From: Oscillatoriales cyanobacterium
Lineage (GTDB): Bacteria > Cyanobacteriota > Cyanobacteriia > Cyanobacteriales > Microcoleaceae
Assembly (NCBI GenBank): GCA_004293365.1
Contig: RDYN01000082.1
Coordinates: 1 to 64,000 of the forward strand
Direction: 5' to 3'
Length of the DNA: 64,000 bases
The stretch's first letter is position 1. Every line of letters starts with the position of its first letter. The position numbers were made by a program, and so were the translations under genes. Positions 34,931 to 44,800 of the stretch are shown one piece after another. Under the pieces are notes generated by a model. That model was not told the origin of the DNA and searched no databases. It worked only from the letters and a program-made list of their open reading frames with translations.

Positions 34931-35075
34931 TAATGGTTTTTTTACCTGACAGAATATGACGGCTTAATTTGTAAAAGTCGAATATTAAGGTTGCCTCGTT
35001 TGGCTTTAACAACGTCCGCTAAAGCTAAGCTTCTAAGGTCAATCTAAAATCTAAAGTCTAAACTCTAAAATTGAT

Positions 35076-36311
35076 ATGGTTCACCAACCCCCATCGGGTG
35101 CAAGAGATTTATTGCCCCTTGACGTTGCTCAAAAAATTGCGATCGAACGGCGCTTGCAGCAGGTTTTTCACCGCTGGGGCTATCACCGGATTATTACTTC
35201 TACTCTAGAGAGGCTGGAGACTTTGATGGCTGGGGGCGCGATCGACCGATCGACCTTAATTCAACTCCAAGATGCCGAGGATGGAGAACTCGGCTTGCGG
35301 CCGGAATTGACAGCATCCATCGCCCGGGCGGCTGCGATGCGGATGTCCGGGACAAGCTGGCAGCCCCAACGCCTCTACTACAACGCGAACGTCTTCCGCA
35401 AAGGCTCGGATACGGGTTCAGGCGGGCAACAGGAGTTCTATCAAGCGGGGGTAGAACTGCTGGGCGCGGGGGGAAGCGTTGCGGATGCAGAAGTGCTGCT
35501 GCTGCTGTCTGAGTGCTTGCAAAACTTAGAAATTGATGACTGGCATTTGGTGCTGGGAGAAGCGGGCTTGACTGCAACTTTGCTGGAACCGTTTGGGCCA
35601 AACGTGCGGCAAAAAGTGCGATCGGCGATCGCAAATCTCGATCGCATAGCCTTGGAAACTTTGCCGCTGTCGGACGAATTGCGAGAAAGAGCTCTGCTGT
35701 TGTTTGACTTGCGCGGCCGCCCAGAAGATGTATTGGAGATTGTGGCGAAGCTGGATTTAGATGTGACGCAGCAAGCCGCATTAAATGAACTCAAAAGTGC
35801 GATCGAACTGCTGGAAAAATGCCAAGCAAAAATCCCCAATTTGAAATCTCACATCCACCTCGATTTGAGTTTAATTCAAACCTTTGACTATTACACAGGA
35901 ATAGTGTTTGAAGTTGTCAGCAGCAGCAAGAGCGGACAGCGAGTTTTAGGACAAGGCGGACGGTACGACCAACTGTTGGGACTGTTCGACCCGCAAGGGC
36001 AAAATTCCCCCGGCATCGGCTTTTGTCTGAACATTGAAGATTTGCACCAAGTTTTGCTAACAGAGGGTCAATTGCCCGCAGAGACAGCAGCCAGCGAATG
36101 GTTGGTAGTGCCTCAAACACCGGAAGCGGCAGCAGCGGCCTTTGATTATGCCCGCAAAATCCGAGAGTCTACTCACCTAGTGCGGGTGGAGATAGATTTA
36201 GAGATTAGGGAGACAGAGGAGGCTGCTAGAGACTACGCGCGCGATCGTAGAATTGGTCAAATTGCTTGGGTAAATGCCGAAGGCGTCCCAACAATTGAAA
36301 CAGTAAACTAA
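35076..36311 (+). CDS. hisZ: ATP phosphoribosyltransferase regulatory subunit HisZ
   Basis: The 411-residue protein is a class II histidyl-tRNA-synthetase paralogue without a full anticodon-binding domain. Motifs include HQPPSGARDLLPLDV, LRPELTASIARAAAMRM, RLYYNANVFRKG (motif 2-like), QEFYQAGVELLG and DYYTGIVFEV with GQGGRYDQLLG. HisZ activates the short HisG in the first step of histidine synthesis. hisG is not in the window. The catalytic-site divergence and presence of PPSGARDLLP rather than the HisS form favour hisZ. Confidence 0.9.
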   Translation: MVHQPPSGARDLLPLDVAQKIAIERRLQQVFHRWGYHRIITSTLERLETLMAGGAIDRSTLIQLQDAEDGELGLRPELTASIARAAAMRMSGTSWQPQRLYYNANVFRKGSDTGSGGQQEFYQAGVELLGAGGSVADAEVLLLLSECLQNLEIDDWHLVLGEAGLTATLLEPFGPNVRQKVRSAIANLDRIALETLPLSDELRERALLLFDLRGRPEDVLEIVAKLDLDVTQQAALNELKSAIELLEKCQAKIPNLKSHIHLDLSLIQTFDYYTGIVFEVVSSSKSGQRVLGQGGRYDQLLGLFDPQGQNSPGIGFCLNIEDLHQVLLTEGQLPAETAASEWLVVPQTPEAAAAAFDYARKIRESTHLVRVEIDLEIRETEEAARDYARDRRIGQIAWVNAEGVPTIETVN

Positions 36312-36366
36312 GATTTGTTTGAAACCTAATTCATAAGCTCGTGTCCAACAAATTACCAGCAATAAA

Positions 36367-36487
36367 AACGGTTCGTAGTCAGGACTTCAGTCCGCAAAAA
36401 ACCAAAAGAATAAAATTCTAACAAGGTTCGTAGTGAGGACTTCAGTCCGCATAAAATCCGAGGACTAAAGTCCTCACTACGAACCAA
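36367..36487. repeat. Palindromic dispersed repeats (GGACTTCAGTCC/GGACTAAAGTCC family)
   Basis: Three copies of GGTTCGTAGTGAGGACTTCAG, in direct and inverted orientation (unit shown up to 20 bases: GTTCGTAGTGAGGACTTCAG), fill the hisZ-ferredoxin gap. A heptamer run (AAATCTA)n at 36531-36557 lies directly before the ferredoxin start. Confidence 0.75.
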
Positions 36488-36562
36488 TTGTATTGTTATA
36501 GTTAGAAAGACATGATATAATGTCCAATCCAAAATCTAAAATCTAAAATCTAAAATAGAAAC

Positions 36563-36790
36563 ATGGCGCACACTATCGTTACAAATATCTGCGAAGGAGT
36601 TGCTGATTGCGTCGGCGCTTGTCCAGTTGCTTGCATTCACCCCGGCCCCGGGAAAAACGTCAAAGGTACCGATTGGTATTGGATTGATTTTGATACCTGC
36701 ATAGACTGCGGTATTTGTTTGCAGGTGTGTCCAGTCGAAAATGCGATCGTCGCAGATGAACGGCCAGAATTGCAGCAAACTCCTGCTTGA
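36563..36790 (+). CDS. 2[4Fe-4S] ferredoxin
   Basis: The 75-residue protein has two cluster motifs: CVGACPVACIHPG, with an earlier Cys (TNICEGVADC), and CIDCGICLQVCPV. The first motif has the 7Fe/8Fe-type spacing seen in cyanobacterial bacterial-type ferredoxins. It carries low-potential electrons in the cytoplasm; its partner is unknown. The start follows a heptamer repeat. Confidence 0.9.
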   Translation: MAHTIVTNICEGVADCVGACPVACIHPGPGKNVKGTDWYWIDFDTCIDCGICLQVCPVENAIVADERPELQQTPA

Positions 36791-36815
36791 TTGCATTAAT
36801 TAAATTCATCTGTAA

Positions 36816-36832
36816 GGTGCGCAATGCGCACC
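36816..36832. terminator. GGTGCGCA-A-TGCGCACC inverted repeat
   Basis: A perfect hairpin-forming repeat 26 bp after the ferredoxin stop, of the same GTGCGCAATGCGCAC type as at 28941-28980. A GAACCGCAGAGGACGC tandem repeat follows at 36843-36880. Confidence 0.5.
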
Positions 36833-36934
36833 CTACATTTTTTGAACCGCAGAGGACGCAGAGGACGCAGAGAAGAAGGGTGAGAAATAGCGGAGAAATC
36901 TAACGTTTACAAATCTAAGTGCAGGTAATTAAAT

Positions 36935-37549
36935 ATGCTACTTTTAGATCCAAAAACCCTCGAACCAGCCACCGAACAGCGCATTATTTTATATGATGTG
37001 ACTTGGGGACAATACGTGCAACTTTCCGATATGTTTGCCGACGAATTTCCCAGGATGACTTACTTAGAAGGAACGTTAGAAATTATAATGACGACTTCGC
37101 CCGAACACGAAAGACTCAAAAAGATTATTGCCCGATTAGTCGAAACCTATGCAGTTGAAAGGCTAATTAATCTCAACGGTTACGGAAGTGCTACATTTCG
37201 CCGCGAAGTTGTAAGACGGGGTGCGGAACCAGACGAGTGTTACTGTATGGGTTTACTGGCAGAAGTGCCGGATATTGTGATAGAAATTGCTCTAACTAGC
37301 GGCGGTGTTGACAAACTGGAGGTTTATCGCGGTTTGCAGGTTCCTGAAGTCTGGTTTTGGGCGAATGACCAATTTTCTCTTTACCACTTGCGAGAGTCGG
37401 GTTACAAGTTAATTTCCAGTAGTGAATTTTTGCCGGAGTTAGACTTTTCTGTGTTGAGTCAATATGTCGGATATGATAACCAGACTCAAGCTGTGATTGC
37501 TTATAGAACTGTTTTACAAACAGCTAGAGAAATCCCCAATCAATTATAA
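36935..37549 (+). CDS. Uma2-family endonuclease-like protein
   Basis: The 204-residue protein has the Uma2 (DUF820) layout: MTYLEGTLEIIMTTSPEHE, a Glu/Asp pair around RGAEPDECYC, PDIVIEIALTSGGVDKLEVY and GLQVPEVWFW. These correspond to the E...D...E-x-A/K restriction-endonuclease-like core. The family is hugely expanded in filamentous cyanobacteria and is spread by transposition-like gain; function is unproven. No partner gene is evident. Confidence 0.9.
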   Translation: MLLLDPKTLEPATEQRIILYDVTWGQYVQLSDMFADEFPRMTYLEGTLEIIMTTSPEHERLKKIIARLVETYAVERLINLNGYGSATFRREVVRRGAEPDECYCMGLLAEVPDIVIEIALTSGGVDKLEVYRGLQVPEVWFWANDQFSLYHLRESGYKLISSSEFLPELDFSVLSQYVGYDNQTQAVIAYRTVLQTAREIPNQL

Positions 37550-37627
37550 AATATTCCCTTCCCTTCTCCTCTCTTCCTTCGCGTTCTTAGCGCCTTCGCG
37601 GTTCGTTTAAAAAAAGCCTATAAAAAA

Positions 37628-38107
37628 ATGCAAAATATTGCACTTACCCCCGAACAAATATTATCCATCCGCAGCCACGGCGAAAGCGCTTATCCCGAAG
37701 AATGCTGCGGCTTGTTATTAGGTACAATCACTGACGATATTAAAACTTTAGTAGAAGTTTTGCCGGCTGATAATGCTTGGAGTGCCGAAGCCCAGGAGAA
37801 TTGGCCCGAACAAACAGGCTTGACAGAAAGACGCAGATATGCTATTAAGCCAGAAGATATGTTGCGGGCGATGAAACACGGGCGCGATCGCAATTTAGAG
37901 ATCGTCGGCATCTACCATTCTCACCCGGATTGTGCCGCAGTGCCCTCGGAGTGCGATCGCAAAATGGCTTGGGCCCAATACTCTTACATCATAGTATCCG
38001 TGCGGCAAGGCACTTCAGAAGACCTCCGCAGTTGGAGTCTTGACGCAGAGGGCAACTTTCAAGCAGAGGAAATTCTCGCGATCGAACCGACTCAGATTAA
38101 GAAATAA
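37628..38107 (+). CDS. JAMM/Mov34-family metallopeptidase
   Basis: The 159-residue protein has the JAMM zinc site: Glu in SAYPEECCGLLLG and H-S-H-P with downstream S/D in IYHSHPDCAAVPSECD, all in the canonical order. Such small bacterial JAB proteins cleave the C terminus of ubiquitin-like sulfur carriers (e.g. Mec with CysO). It lies 79 bp upstream of moeB-rhodanese on the same strand, which fits a sulfur-carrier processing pathway. A ThiS/MoaD-like partner is not in the window. Confidence 0.9.
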   Translation: MQNIALTPEQILSIRSHGESAYPEECCGLLLGTITDDIKTLVEVLPADNAWSAEAQENWPEQTGLTERRRYAIKPEDMLRAMKHGRDRNLEIVGIYHSHPDCAAVPSECDRKMAWAQYSYIIVSVRQGTSEDLRSWSLDAEGNFQAEEILAIEPTQIKK

Positions 38108-38186
38108 TTAGTAAAAATAACAAACAGGTAAAAATGCGAAAGATTCAGATAGGATATAATTCAAAATCGGGACTATAGAGAATATC

Positions 38187-39356
38187 ATGCTAAATCCTAA
38201 TCTGGACGAGATCCAGCTCAACAAACAAGAATACGAACGCTACTCTCGCCACCTGATCCTGCCAGAAGTTGGATTGGAAGGGCAGAAGCGTCTCAAAGCA
38301 GCCAGCGTGCTCTGCGTCGGTACGGGAGGACTCGGTTCGCCGCTGCTGCTGTATTTAGCCGCCGCTGGTGTTGGCCGCATTGGGATTGTAGACTTTGATG
38401 TTGTAGACCATTCTAATTTGCAGCGCCAAGTAATTCACGGCACTTCTTGGGTTGGAAAGCCGAAGATTGAGTCGGCTAAAAATCGGATTTTAGAAATCAA
38501 TCCTTTTTGTCAAGTTGATTTGTACGAGACTAACGTTTGTTCCGAAAATGCGATCGACATTGCGACTCCCTACGATATCATCATCGACGGTACCGACAAC
38601 TTTCCGACTCGCTATTTAATGAACGACGTTTCAGTGCTTTTAAACAAGCCCAACGTCTACGGTTCCATCTTCCGATTTGAAGGACAAGCAACAGTTTTCA
38701 ACTACGAAGGCGGCCCGAATTACCGCGATTTGTACCCCGAACCCCCGCCTCCAGGGATGGTTCCTTCCTGTGCTGAAGGCGGCGTTTTAGGCGTTTTGCC
38801 TGGAGTAATTGGCTGCATTCAAGCAACGGAAGCTATCAAAATTATCTTAGGTCAAGGCACAACTTTGAGCGGCAGATTGTTGCTGTACAACGCCCTAGAC
38901 ATGACATTCCGCCAGTTGAAATTGCGGCCGAATCCAGTACGACCGGTAATTGAAAAGTTAATCGATTACGAACAATTCTGCGGCATTCCTCAAGCTAAAG
39001 CCGAGGAAGCCCAACAACAGAAACTTCCTGAGATGACTGTCACGGAACTTAAAAAGTTAATTGACAGCGGCGCCAAGGATTTTGTATTGTTAGATGTTCG
39101 CAATCCTAACGAATATCAAATTGCTCAAATTCCTGGGTCAGTTTTGGTTCCTTTACCGGATATCGAACAAGGCGCAGGTGTTGCGAAGGTCAAGGAATTG
39201 TTGAACGGGCACCGCTTGATTGCACATTGCAAAATGGGCGGCCGTTCTGCGAAGGCTTTGGGGATTTTGAAGGAAGCGGGAATTGAGGGAATTAATGTTA
39301 AGGGCGGGATTACTGCTTGGAGTCAAGAAGTAGATTCGTCCGTTCCTCAATATTAA
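38187..39356 (+). CDS. moeB: MoeB/ThiF-type adenylyltransferase with C-terminal rhodanese domain
   Basis: Residues 1-260 are an E1-like domain with VGTGGLGSPLLLYLAAAG, the acidic DFDVVDHSNLQRQV loop and VPSCAEGGVLGVLPG; residues about 280-387 are rhodanese with active Cys in AHCKMGGRSAKA. It adenylates the C terminus of MoaD/ThiS-type carriers and the rhodanese can supply persulfide, as in eukaryotic MOCS3. The usual zinc CxxC pair is absent: the first position reads NYRDLY and the second is missing, so the structural zinc is probably lost. Confidence 0.9.
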   Translation: MLNPNLDEIQLNKQEYERYSRHLILPEVGLEGQKRLKAASVLCVGTGGLGSPLLLYLAAAGVGRIGIVDFDVVDHSNLQRQVIHGTSWVGKPKIESAKNRILEINPFCQVDLYETNVCSENAIDIATPYDIIIDGTDNFPTRYLMNDVSVLLNKPNVYGSIFRFEGQATVFNYEGGPNYRDLYPEPPPPGMVPSCAEGGVLGVLPGVIGCIQATEAIKIILGQGTTLSGRLLLYNALDMTFRQLKLRPNPVRPVIEKLIDYEQFCGIPQAKAEEAQQQKLPEMTVTELKKLIDSGAKDFVLLDVRNPNEYQIAQIPGSVLVPLPDIEQGAGVAKVKELLNGHRLIAHCKMGGRSAKALGILKEAGIEGINVKGGITAWSQEVDSSVPQY

Positions 39357-39706
39357 GATATCCCGGCGATTGAAATCGCGGCGATACGGCCCCGGCGATT
39401 GAAATCGCGGCGATACAGACAAAACCCACCTCCGCGGGTTGAAGATATCCCGGCGATTGAAATCGCGGCGATACGGACAAAACCCACCTCCGCGGGTTGA
39501 AGATATCCCGGCGATTGAAATCGCGGCGATACAGACAAAACCCACCTCCGCGGGTTGAAGATATCCCGGCGATTGAAATCGCAGCGACACGGACAAAACC
39601 CACCTCCGTGGGTTGAAGAAAACCGGACATCTCACTCAAATTATGTCATTTTCTTCAGTCCGCGGAGGCGGACATCGTTTGTGTCGCCGCGGTTTCAACC
39701 GCCGTC
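39357..39706. repeat. 58-bp tandem palindromic repeat array
   Basis: Four direct copies of a unit built from ATATCCCGGCGATTGAAATC, GCGGCGATACAGACAAAACC and CACCTCCGCGGGTTGAAG follow the moeB stop directly, plus one inverted copy at the far end. Units are contiguous and each is internally palindromic (GCGATTGAAATCGC). It separates convergent genes. Confidence 0.8.
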
Positions 39707-41227
39707 TCATCTTCGCTTAATTTTACCCAGTAGATTCTTAGAATTGGCCCCCAACATAACCAAAGACCAAACCACAACCCCCGCGCCGATACTAATCAAC
39801 AATACCAACGCAAAAGAATTAATTCCCACCTTCAGGAAAGGCAAAGCAACCACCTGATTCGGCGGGTCTTGTTTAATCAAATAAGGAGAACTGCCAGCAA
39901 CTACCCCGGCGACTCCCAAACCAAAGCCCACAGCTTGAATCGTGACTTCTAATTTCGCATCCCGATAAGCTTCCTCAATGGCGACAACTCCTCGAATTGC
40001 TTCCATTGCTTTGTCTAGCAAGCCGGTGCCGTGGGTGAAGTAGCCTAAGTCGGCTTTGATTTGTGCTTGAAACTGCGGCGAGGTTTCTTTGCTGAATAAT
40101 TCGAGAAAGCTTAAATCATAGTCAGTTTCATTGTATTTCTTCCGGGATTTTAAGTCAAGACTTATCTGATATAATTTATCTTGGTAGTTTTTGGCGTTAA
40201 TTGCGATCGTATTTTGGCGAAATTCCAAATCCATCAGCAACCGGGCATACTTCACAGCGCGCGGCGGCATATCGATTGTCTGACGTTCCAGACGTTCTAA
40301 TTCCTCTTCCTTTAAACCCGCACCTTTCAATTGTCGCTGCTGGGCTTCGTCTTGCCGCAAATACTTAAAAGTATTGTCAATATCGAGTTCAATTTGTTTG
40401 TATTCCTCGCGAGTCACAAAGTAAAGTTTGCGGCTATCGCGATAAGCGCGAATAATCTTATTTCGGTACAAAAACAAATCCATAAAATCACTGTACCGCG
40501 TCTCATCCCAGATTTCATCAGTTGCAGAACTGTTGAAAAACCAGACTATAATGTTGTACTCAGTATCTTGGCGACTGGGATTGCCGTATTCTAAAATTGG
40601 GCTGCCGAACAACTCGCCTTGACGGTAAAAAGTCGGCTGATTTTCACCGGAAATAAACTTTTCTAGACACTGTTGGGCTAATTTTTTCAGAAACTGCGAA
40701 TCTTCCCGCGCCGCCTGATTTTGTTCTATACTCAGCCAAGCTGTAAGCAGCAGAGTTTGCCCGAAATAGCTTTGCACAAAATCCGGCAGCAAGCAGTTAT
40801 CGGGATTAAATTCTTTGAAGATGCTAACATCGACAGCGGGCGTTTTAATGTTGTTAACTTTTTCGGGCACGCGAATTTGTAAACCCAAAGCGTAGCTGTC
40901 ATCAATCCGCAGCGGTTGGGCGAAACCTTTGAGATTAATTTGTTGGTTTTCGTTGGAAATGTTCTTATCAAAGGGTAGAGAATTGCGGTTGCCAACAACT
41001 TGTTTATTAATCAGGTCAACTCGCCATCCGAGAGGTTCGTCTTTCTTGGATAAATAGCTGCCGCTGAATGCCTTACCGACTGCTAATTTAGCTTGCAAAA
41101 TCTCATCGCACTTCTGCCACAAACGGGCTAATTCCACAGGGGAATTTGACTCTGATTCTAGGGCGTTGCAGAGGTGAAAGGCAAACAAATAGACGTTGGG
41201 GGCATAAATTTTGCTACTTGGAGTCAT
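39707..41227 (-). CDS. Conserved-type protein with two C-terminal membrane segments, CHAT-associated
   Basis: The 506-residue protein has no signal peptide. Residues 1-170 are globular (APNVYLFAFHLCNALESESN, LWQKCDEILQAKL), residues about 240-350 are helical with charged coiled coil (EEELERLERQTI), and about 425-495 hold two hydrophobic segments (AVGFGLGVAGVVAGSSPYLI and NSFALVLLISIGAGVVVWSL), with a basic end KIKRR. It overlaps the 120-residue gene by 14 bp, downstream of the CHAT gene. The layout resembles caspase/TPR-associated (CATRA-type) conflict proteins, but I cannot confirm membership. A membrane effector or protease substrate is inferred. Confidence 0.6.
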   Translation of the reverse strand: MTPSSKIYAPNVYLFAFHLCNALESESNSPVELARLWQKCDEILQAKLAVGKAFSGSYLSKKDEPLGWRVDLINKQVVGNRNSLPFDKNISNENQQINLKGFAQPLRIDDSYALGLQIRVPEKVNNIKTPAVDVSIFKEFNPDNCLLPDFVQSYFGQTLLLTAWLSIEQNQAAREDSQFLKKLAQQCLEKFISGENQPTFYRQGELFGSPILEYGNPSRQDTEYNIIVWFFNSSATDEIWDETRYSDFMDLFLYRNKIIRAYRDSRKLYFVTREEYKQIELDIDNTFKYLRQDEAQQRQLKGAGLKEEELERLERQTIDMPPRAVKYARLLMDLEFRQNTIAINAKNYQDKLYQISLDLKSRKKYNETDYDLSFLELFSKETSPQFQAQIKADLGYFTHGTGLLDKAMEAIRGVVAIEEAYRDAKLEVTIQAVGFGLGVAGVVAGSSPYLIKQDPPNQVVALPFLKVGINSFALVLLISIGAGVVVWSLVMLGANSKNLLGKIKRR

Positions 41228-41576
41228 TGCTGGTATCTGATTGATTATTTACTGCGATTTGTTGAAGCTTTTGGTAGCTATCTTCAATGCTGGTACGCAG
41301 AGTTTGAGTGATATTGGTTAGTGGCGGTGTTGTACTTGGGGTGGGTTCGCCCGCGTCGTCGATTTCTTTCCGCAGACAATCTCTTAATGCGTCTCCCAAT
41401 CCATTCTTGCCACACCACTTGCTGATAGTGAAAGCAATGGGAAACAATTCCTCATCTGCGGATTCTGCTATTTCTTCCTCTAATTGGGGTAATTTTTTCC
41501 AGGCTGTCGGCATGAAGATACTCGGATTTTCGTGCAGCCATTTGAGAAAGATAGCGATCACTTTTTCAGGTTCCAT
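41214..41576 (-). CDS. Small CHAT-associated protein of unknown function
   Basis: ATG 41576 (MEPEKVIAIFLKWLHENPS) is preferred; an upstream in-frame start would read through a dispersed repeat. The 120 residues form an all-helical N-terminal domain (about 1-72, with ISKWCGKNGLGDALRDCL), a Pro/Thr-rich linker (GEPTPSTTPPL) and a short C-terminal helix. The size and acidic helical make-up recall death-like or effector-associated adaptor domains, which link sensors to effectors. It overlaps the 506-residue gene by 14 bp. Confidence 0.6.
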   Translation of the reverse strand: MEPEKVIAIFLKWLHENPSIFMPTAWKKLPQLEEEIAESADEELFPIAFTISKWCGKNGLGDALRDCLRKEIDDAGEPTPSTTPPLTNITQTLRTSIEDSYQKLQQIAVNNQSDTSNDSK

Positions 41577-41828
41577 TGTAATTACTCCCGCGATTAAAAA
41601 ATATAAATTTGTAGGGGCGGGTTTCACCGACAATAATTGCCTGAAATCGACAATCTCTCAAACCCGCCCCCACCCAACGAAAAATCATCACCTACATTTT
41701 AACATTCGATGCAAATTTCAGGTTGATGTGGGTTATTGGTGGGGTGGGGCGGGTTTATCTAGATTGTTGGTCATCGTTATATATTGTTGGTAAAACCCGC
41801 CCTACAAAATCCTGATGGCACGCCTAAC

Positions 41829-44800
41829 TTAATATCCCGTCGCACAGAATGCCGCCCAATATTTCGGCTCGCGGAACGGCTGTTCCTCACTCGAAGACGC
41901 TAACCACAATTCCACACTTTGCCCAGATTTTTTATCTAAATTTAACAATCTTACCCAAACTCGAAAATCCTCCTCACTCACCCCGCGCATCCAGTTTTGC
42001 GCGGCATTCAAAGCGAGTGCTACTGAATCTGCATCCGGCAATTCCTGATAAAATTTAATCATCAAAATTGCTGTGGCAAAATCATCGACAGCCCACAGAC
42101 TGCTGACAACATTCATGCTACCCGCATACAAGAAGCCACTGGGTAAACCAATGTATTCATCGGTCATTGCGGTTGAGTCGGTTAACCCGGTTTCGCAGGC
42201 GGAAAGTGTGACGAGATTGCACTGCGGTAACTGCAATTCGGCAAAGATTTCTCGCAGGGTGAGGCATTTTTCTGGGATGGCTTTTCTGCCGCTGCGTAGG
42301 GTGACATAGCGCTTGGTTTCTAGCCGGTCTCCCTCTAGCCCCCCTTCAGCAAAGGTATTTTCTTCTAGCCCCCCCTTACTAAGGGGGGGTTGGGGGGGGT
42401 TAATTTCTAATGTTGGTTCCAGGGAATCGGCTAAGACTAGGGATGACAGCAGCGGATTGTCAAAGTTGAATACGCCGTGACAGGAAAAGTGCAGGTAGCT
42501 GGTGTTTGAGAGGTTTTCTCGGTTGTCGTTGAGGGCGGTTTTTGTGGCTTGTTTTTTGAGTAAAATTTGATGGGGATTGAATCGGGTTTTGATGGTTTCT
42601 ACTTCCATATCCGCGTTGAATAAGTCTTCGGTGGGATTCTGGAGGGCGAATAGTTGTTGCTGATTTGGTGGGGGGGAGTTTCTGGTGGTGATGCGATTTT
42701 TTACGAGTTGCAGAAGTTGCAAGCTGGGGGCGTATTTCACGCCGGCGGGGAAGCCGTCGAGGAGGTATCCGCGAAAGTTGGTTTTTTGTTTAAATCGGGT
42801 TTCTGAGGTGAATGGTAGGGCGTGGAGGGGGAATAAGTGCAGGTAGCGGTGGGGTACTAGGATTAGTTGTTTGCAGTTGGGGGATATGTGGGCGATTATC
42901 TCGTTTAGTCGCAGGATTTCTGAGAGTTTTTCGAGTTTTTGGGATAGGGTGTTTTGCCAGGTTTGGTTGGTGTTTTTGTCGCGGTATTCGTCGAGATAGT
43001 TGTTTTTCCAGGTTTCTAATTCGGCTATTTCGGTTGTGGTATATGTGAGTGGTTTTATGCTGTCGCGGGTGATGATAAATGCAAATCCACCCGTAGGGGC
43101 GGTGCCCCCGTGCCCGCCCCCGCCGATGTACCATTCTACGATCGCTGTTTCGGTGTTTAAGGTTTGTTGGAATTGGGTGATGTCTATGGGTTCGACTTTC
43201 TGAGTTAGGGAGAATTCTGGTTCTCGCTGTTTTATCTGTTCTAGCAGTTGTGCTAGTTGCTGTAATGTTGTTTCTAATTTGGCTTTTTGTTGTTGGAAAG
43301 ATTCGGGGCTGAGACTGCGGGTTTGGGTTGTGCGTTGTGAGGGAGAGTCATCTGGAACCCCCCCCGGCCCCCCCTTGGTAAGGGGGGGAGAAAGAGGAAG
43401 AGGAGATGGGGTTTCTGTTTCTAGGAGTTGTTGGGAGGTGGCGATTTGGCGGCGCAGGTTTTGGAGTTGCTGTTTTTCGGTGTCGGTGGCTGTTTTGGGG
43501 TAGATTTCGCTGTTGGTGAAGAGTTCGACTAGGTAGCGGGATTTGCTGCGTTCTACAGTTTGGACTGCTTTGTGATATTGTTGGTGATTGATGCAGGATT
43601 GCATCATTTTTTCGTAGATGTTGAGGTTTTCTTCTATTATTTGTCGTTTGCGGGTTTGGGATGTTACCCACTCGCGGGTTTGTTCGACTGCTTCGATGGC
43701 TTTTTCGTAGCCGAAGATGGCTGTTTCCCACAAACTTTCTCTCCATCCTAAATTGCCTAAGTTACGGCCTGTTTGCAGACAGTAAAGGGGTAAAGTTGTA
43801 GGAGTGCGGAATTCTAAAGCTACTTCATAACATTTAATCGCCCTTTCTATATTCTCTCCCCTGTCTCCCTTGATTCTGTCAAAGTAAGCATTTGCCAAAT
43901 TATTTTGAGTATCTGCCCATTTTTCGGGAAAAGCTTCGTGGGTACGAACTTGTAAAGCTGCTTCATAAAATGCGATCGCCCTTTCTAAGTTATCGCCTTT
44001 GTCTCCCTTGATTCTGTTTCTGTAAGCAGCCGCCAAATTATTTTGAGTGTCTGCCCATTTTTCGGGAAAAGCTTCGCGGGTGCGGACTTGTAAAGCAGCT
44101 TCATAAAATGCGATCGCCCTTTCTAAATTATCACCTTTGTCTCCCTTGATTCTGGAATAGTAAGCAATTGCCAAATTATTTTGAGTGTCTGCCCAATCTT
44201 GGGGAAAAGCTGCGCGGGTGCGAACTTGTAAAGCTGCTTCATAAAAAGCGATCGCCCTTTCTAAATTATCGCCTTTGTCTCCCTTGATTCTGTTTCTGTA
44301 AGCTTCTCCTAAATTATTTTGAGTGTCTGCCCAATTTTCGGGAAAAGCTTCGCGGGTGCGAACTTGTAAAGCTGCTTCATAAAATGCGAGCGCCCTTTCT
44401 ATATTCTCATCTTTGTCTCCCTTGATTCTCTGGCTGTAAGCAGTCGCCAAATTATTTTGAGTGTCTGCCCAATTTTCGGGAAAAGCTGCGCGGGTGCGGA
44501 CTTGTAAAGCTGCTTCATAAAATTTAATCGCCCTTTCTAAATTATCACCCCTATCTCCCTTGATTCTCTTCGTGTAAGTAGCAGCCAAATTCTTTTGAAT
44601 CATTGCCCAATTTTCGGGAAAAGGTTGGCGGGTGTAAACTTGTAAAGCTGCTTCATAAAATTTAATCGCCCTTTCTAAATTCTCACCTTTGTCTCCCTTG
44701 ATTCTGGAATAGTAAGCAATTGCCAAATTATTTTGAGTCATTGCCCAATCTTCGGGAAAAGCTTGGCGGGTGCGAACTTGTAAAGCTGCTTCATAAAATT

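Noticed and set aside
39357-39706. Second CRISPR-like array and the reading frames across it
   Set aside because: The 58-bp units abut each other with no spacers; the open frames are products of the repeat.
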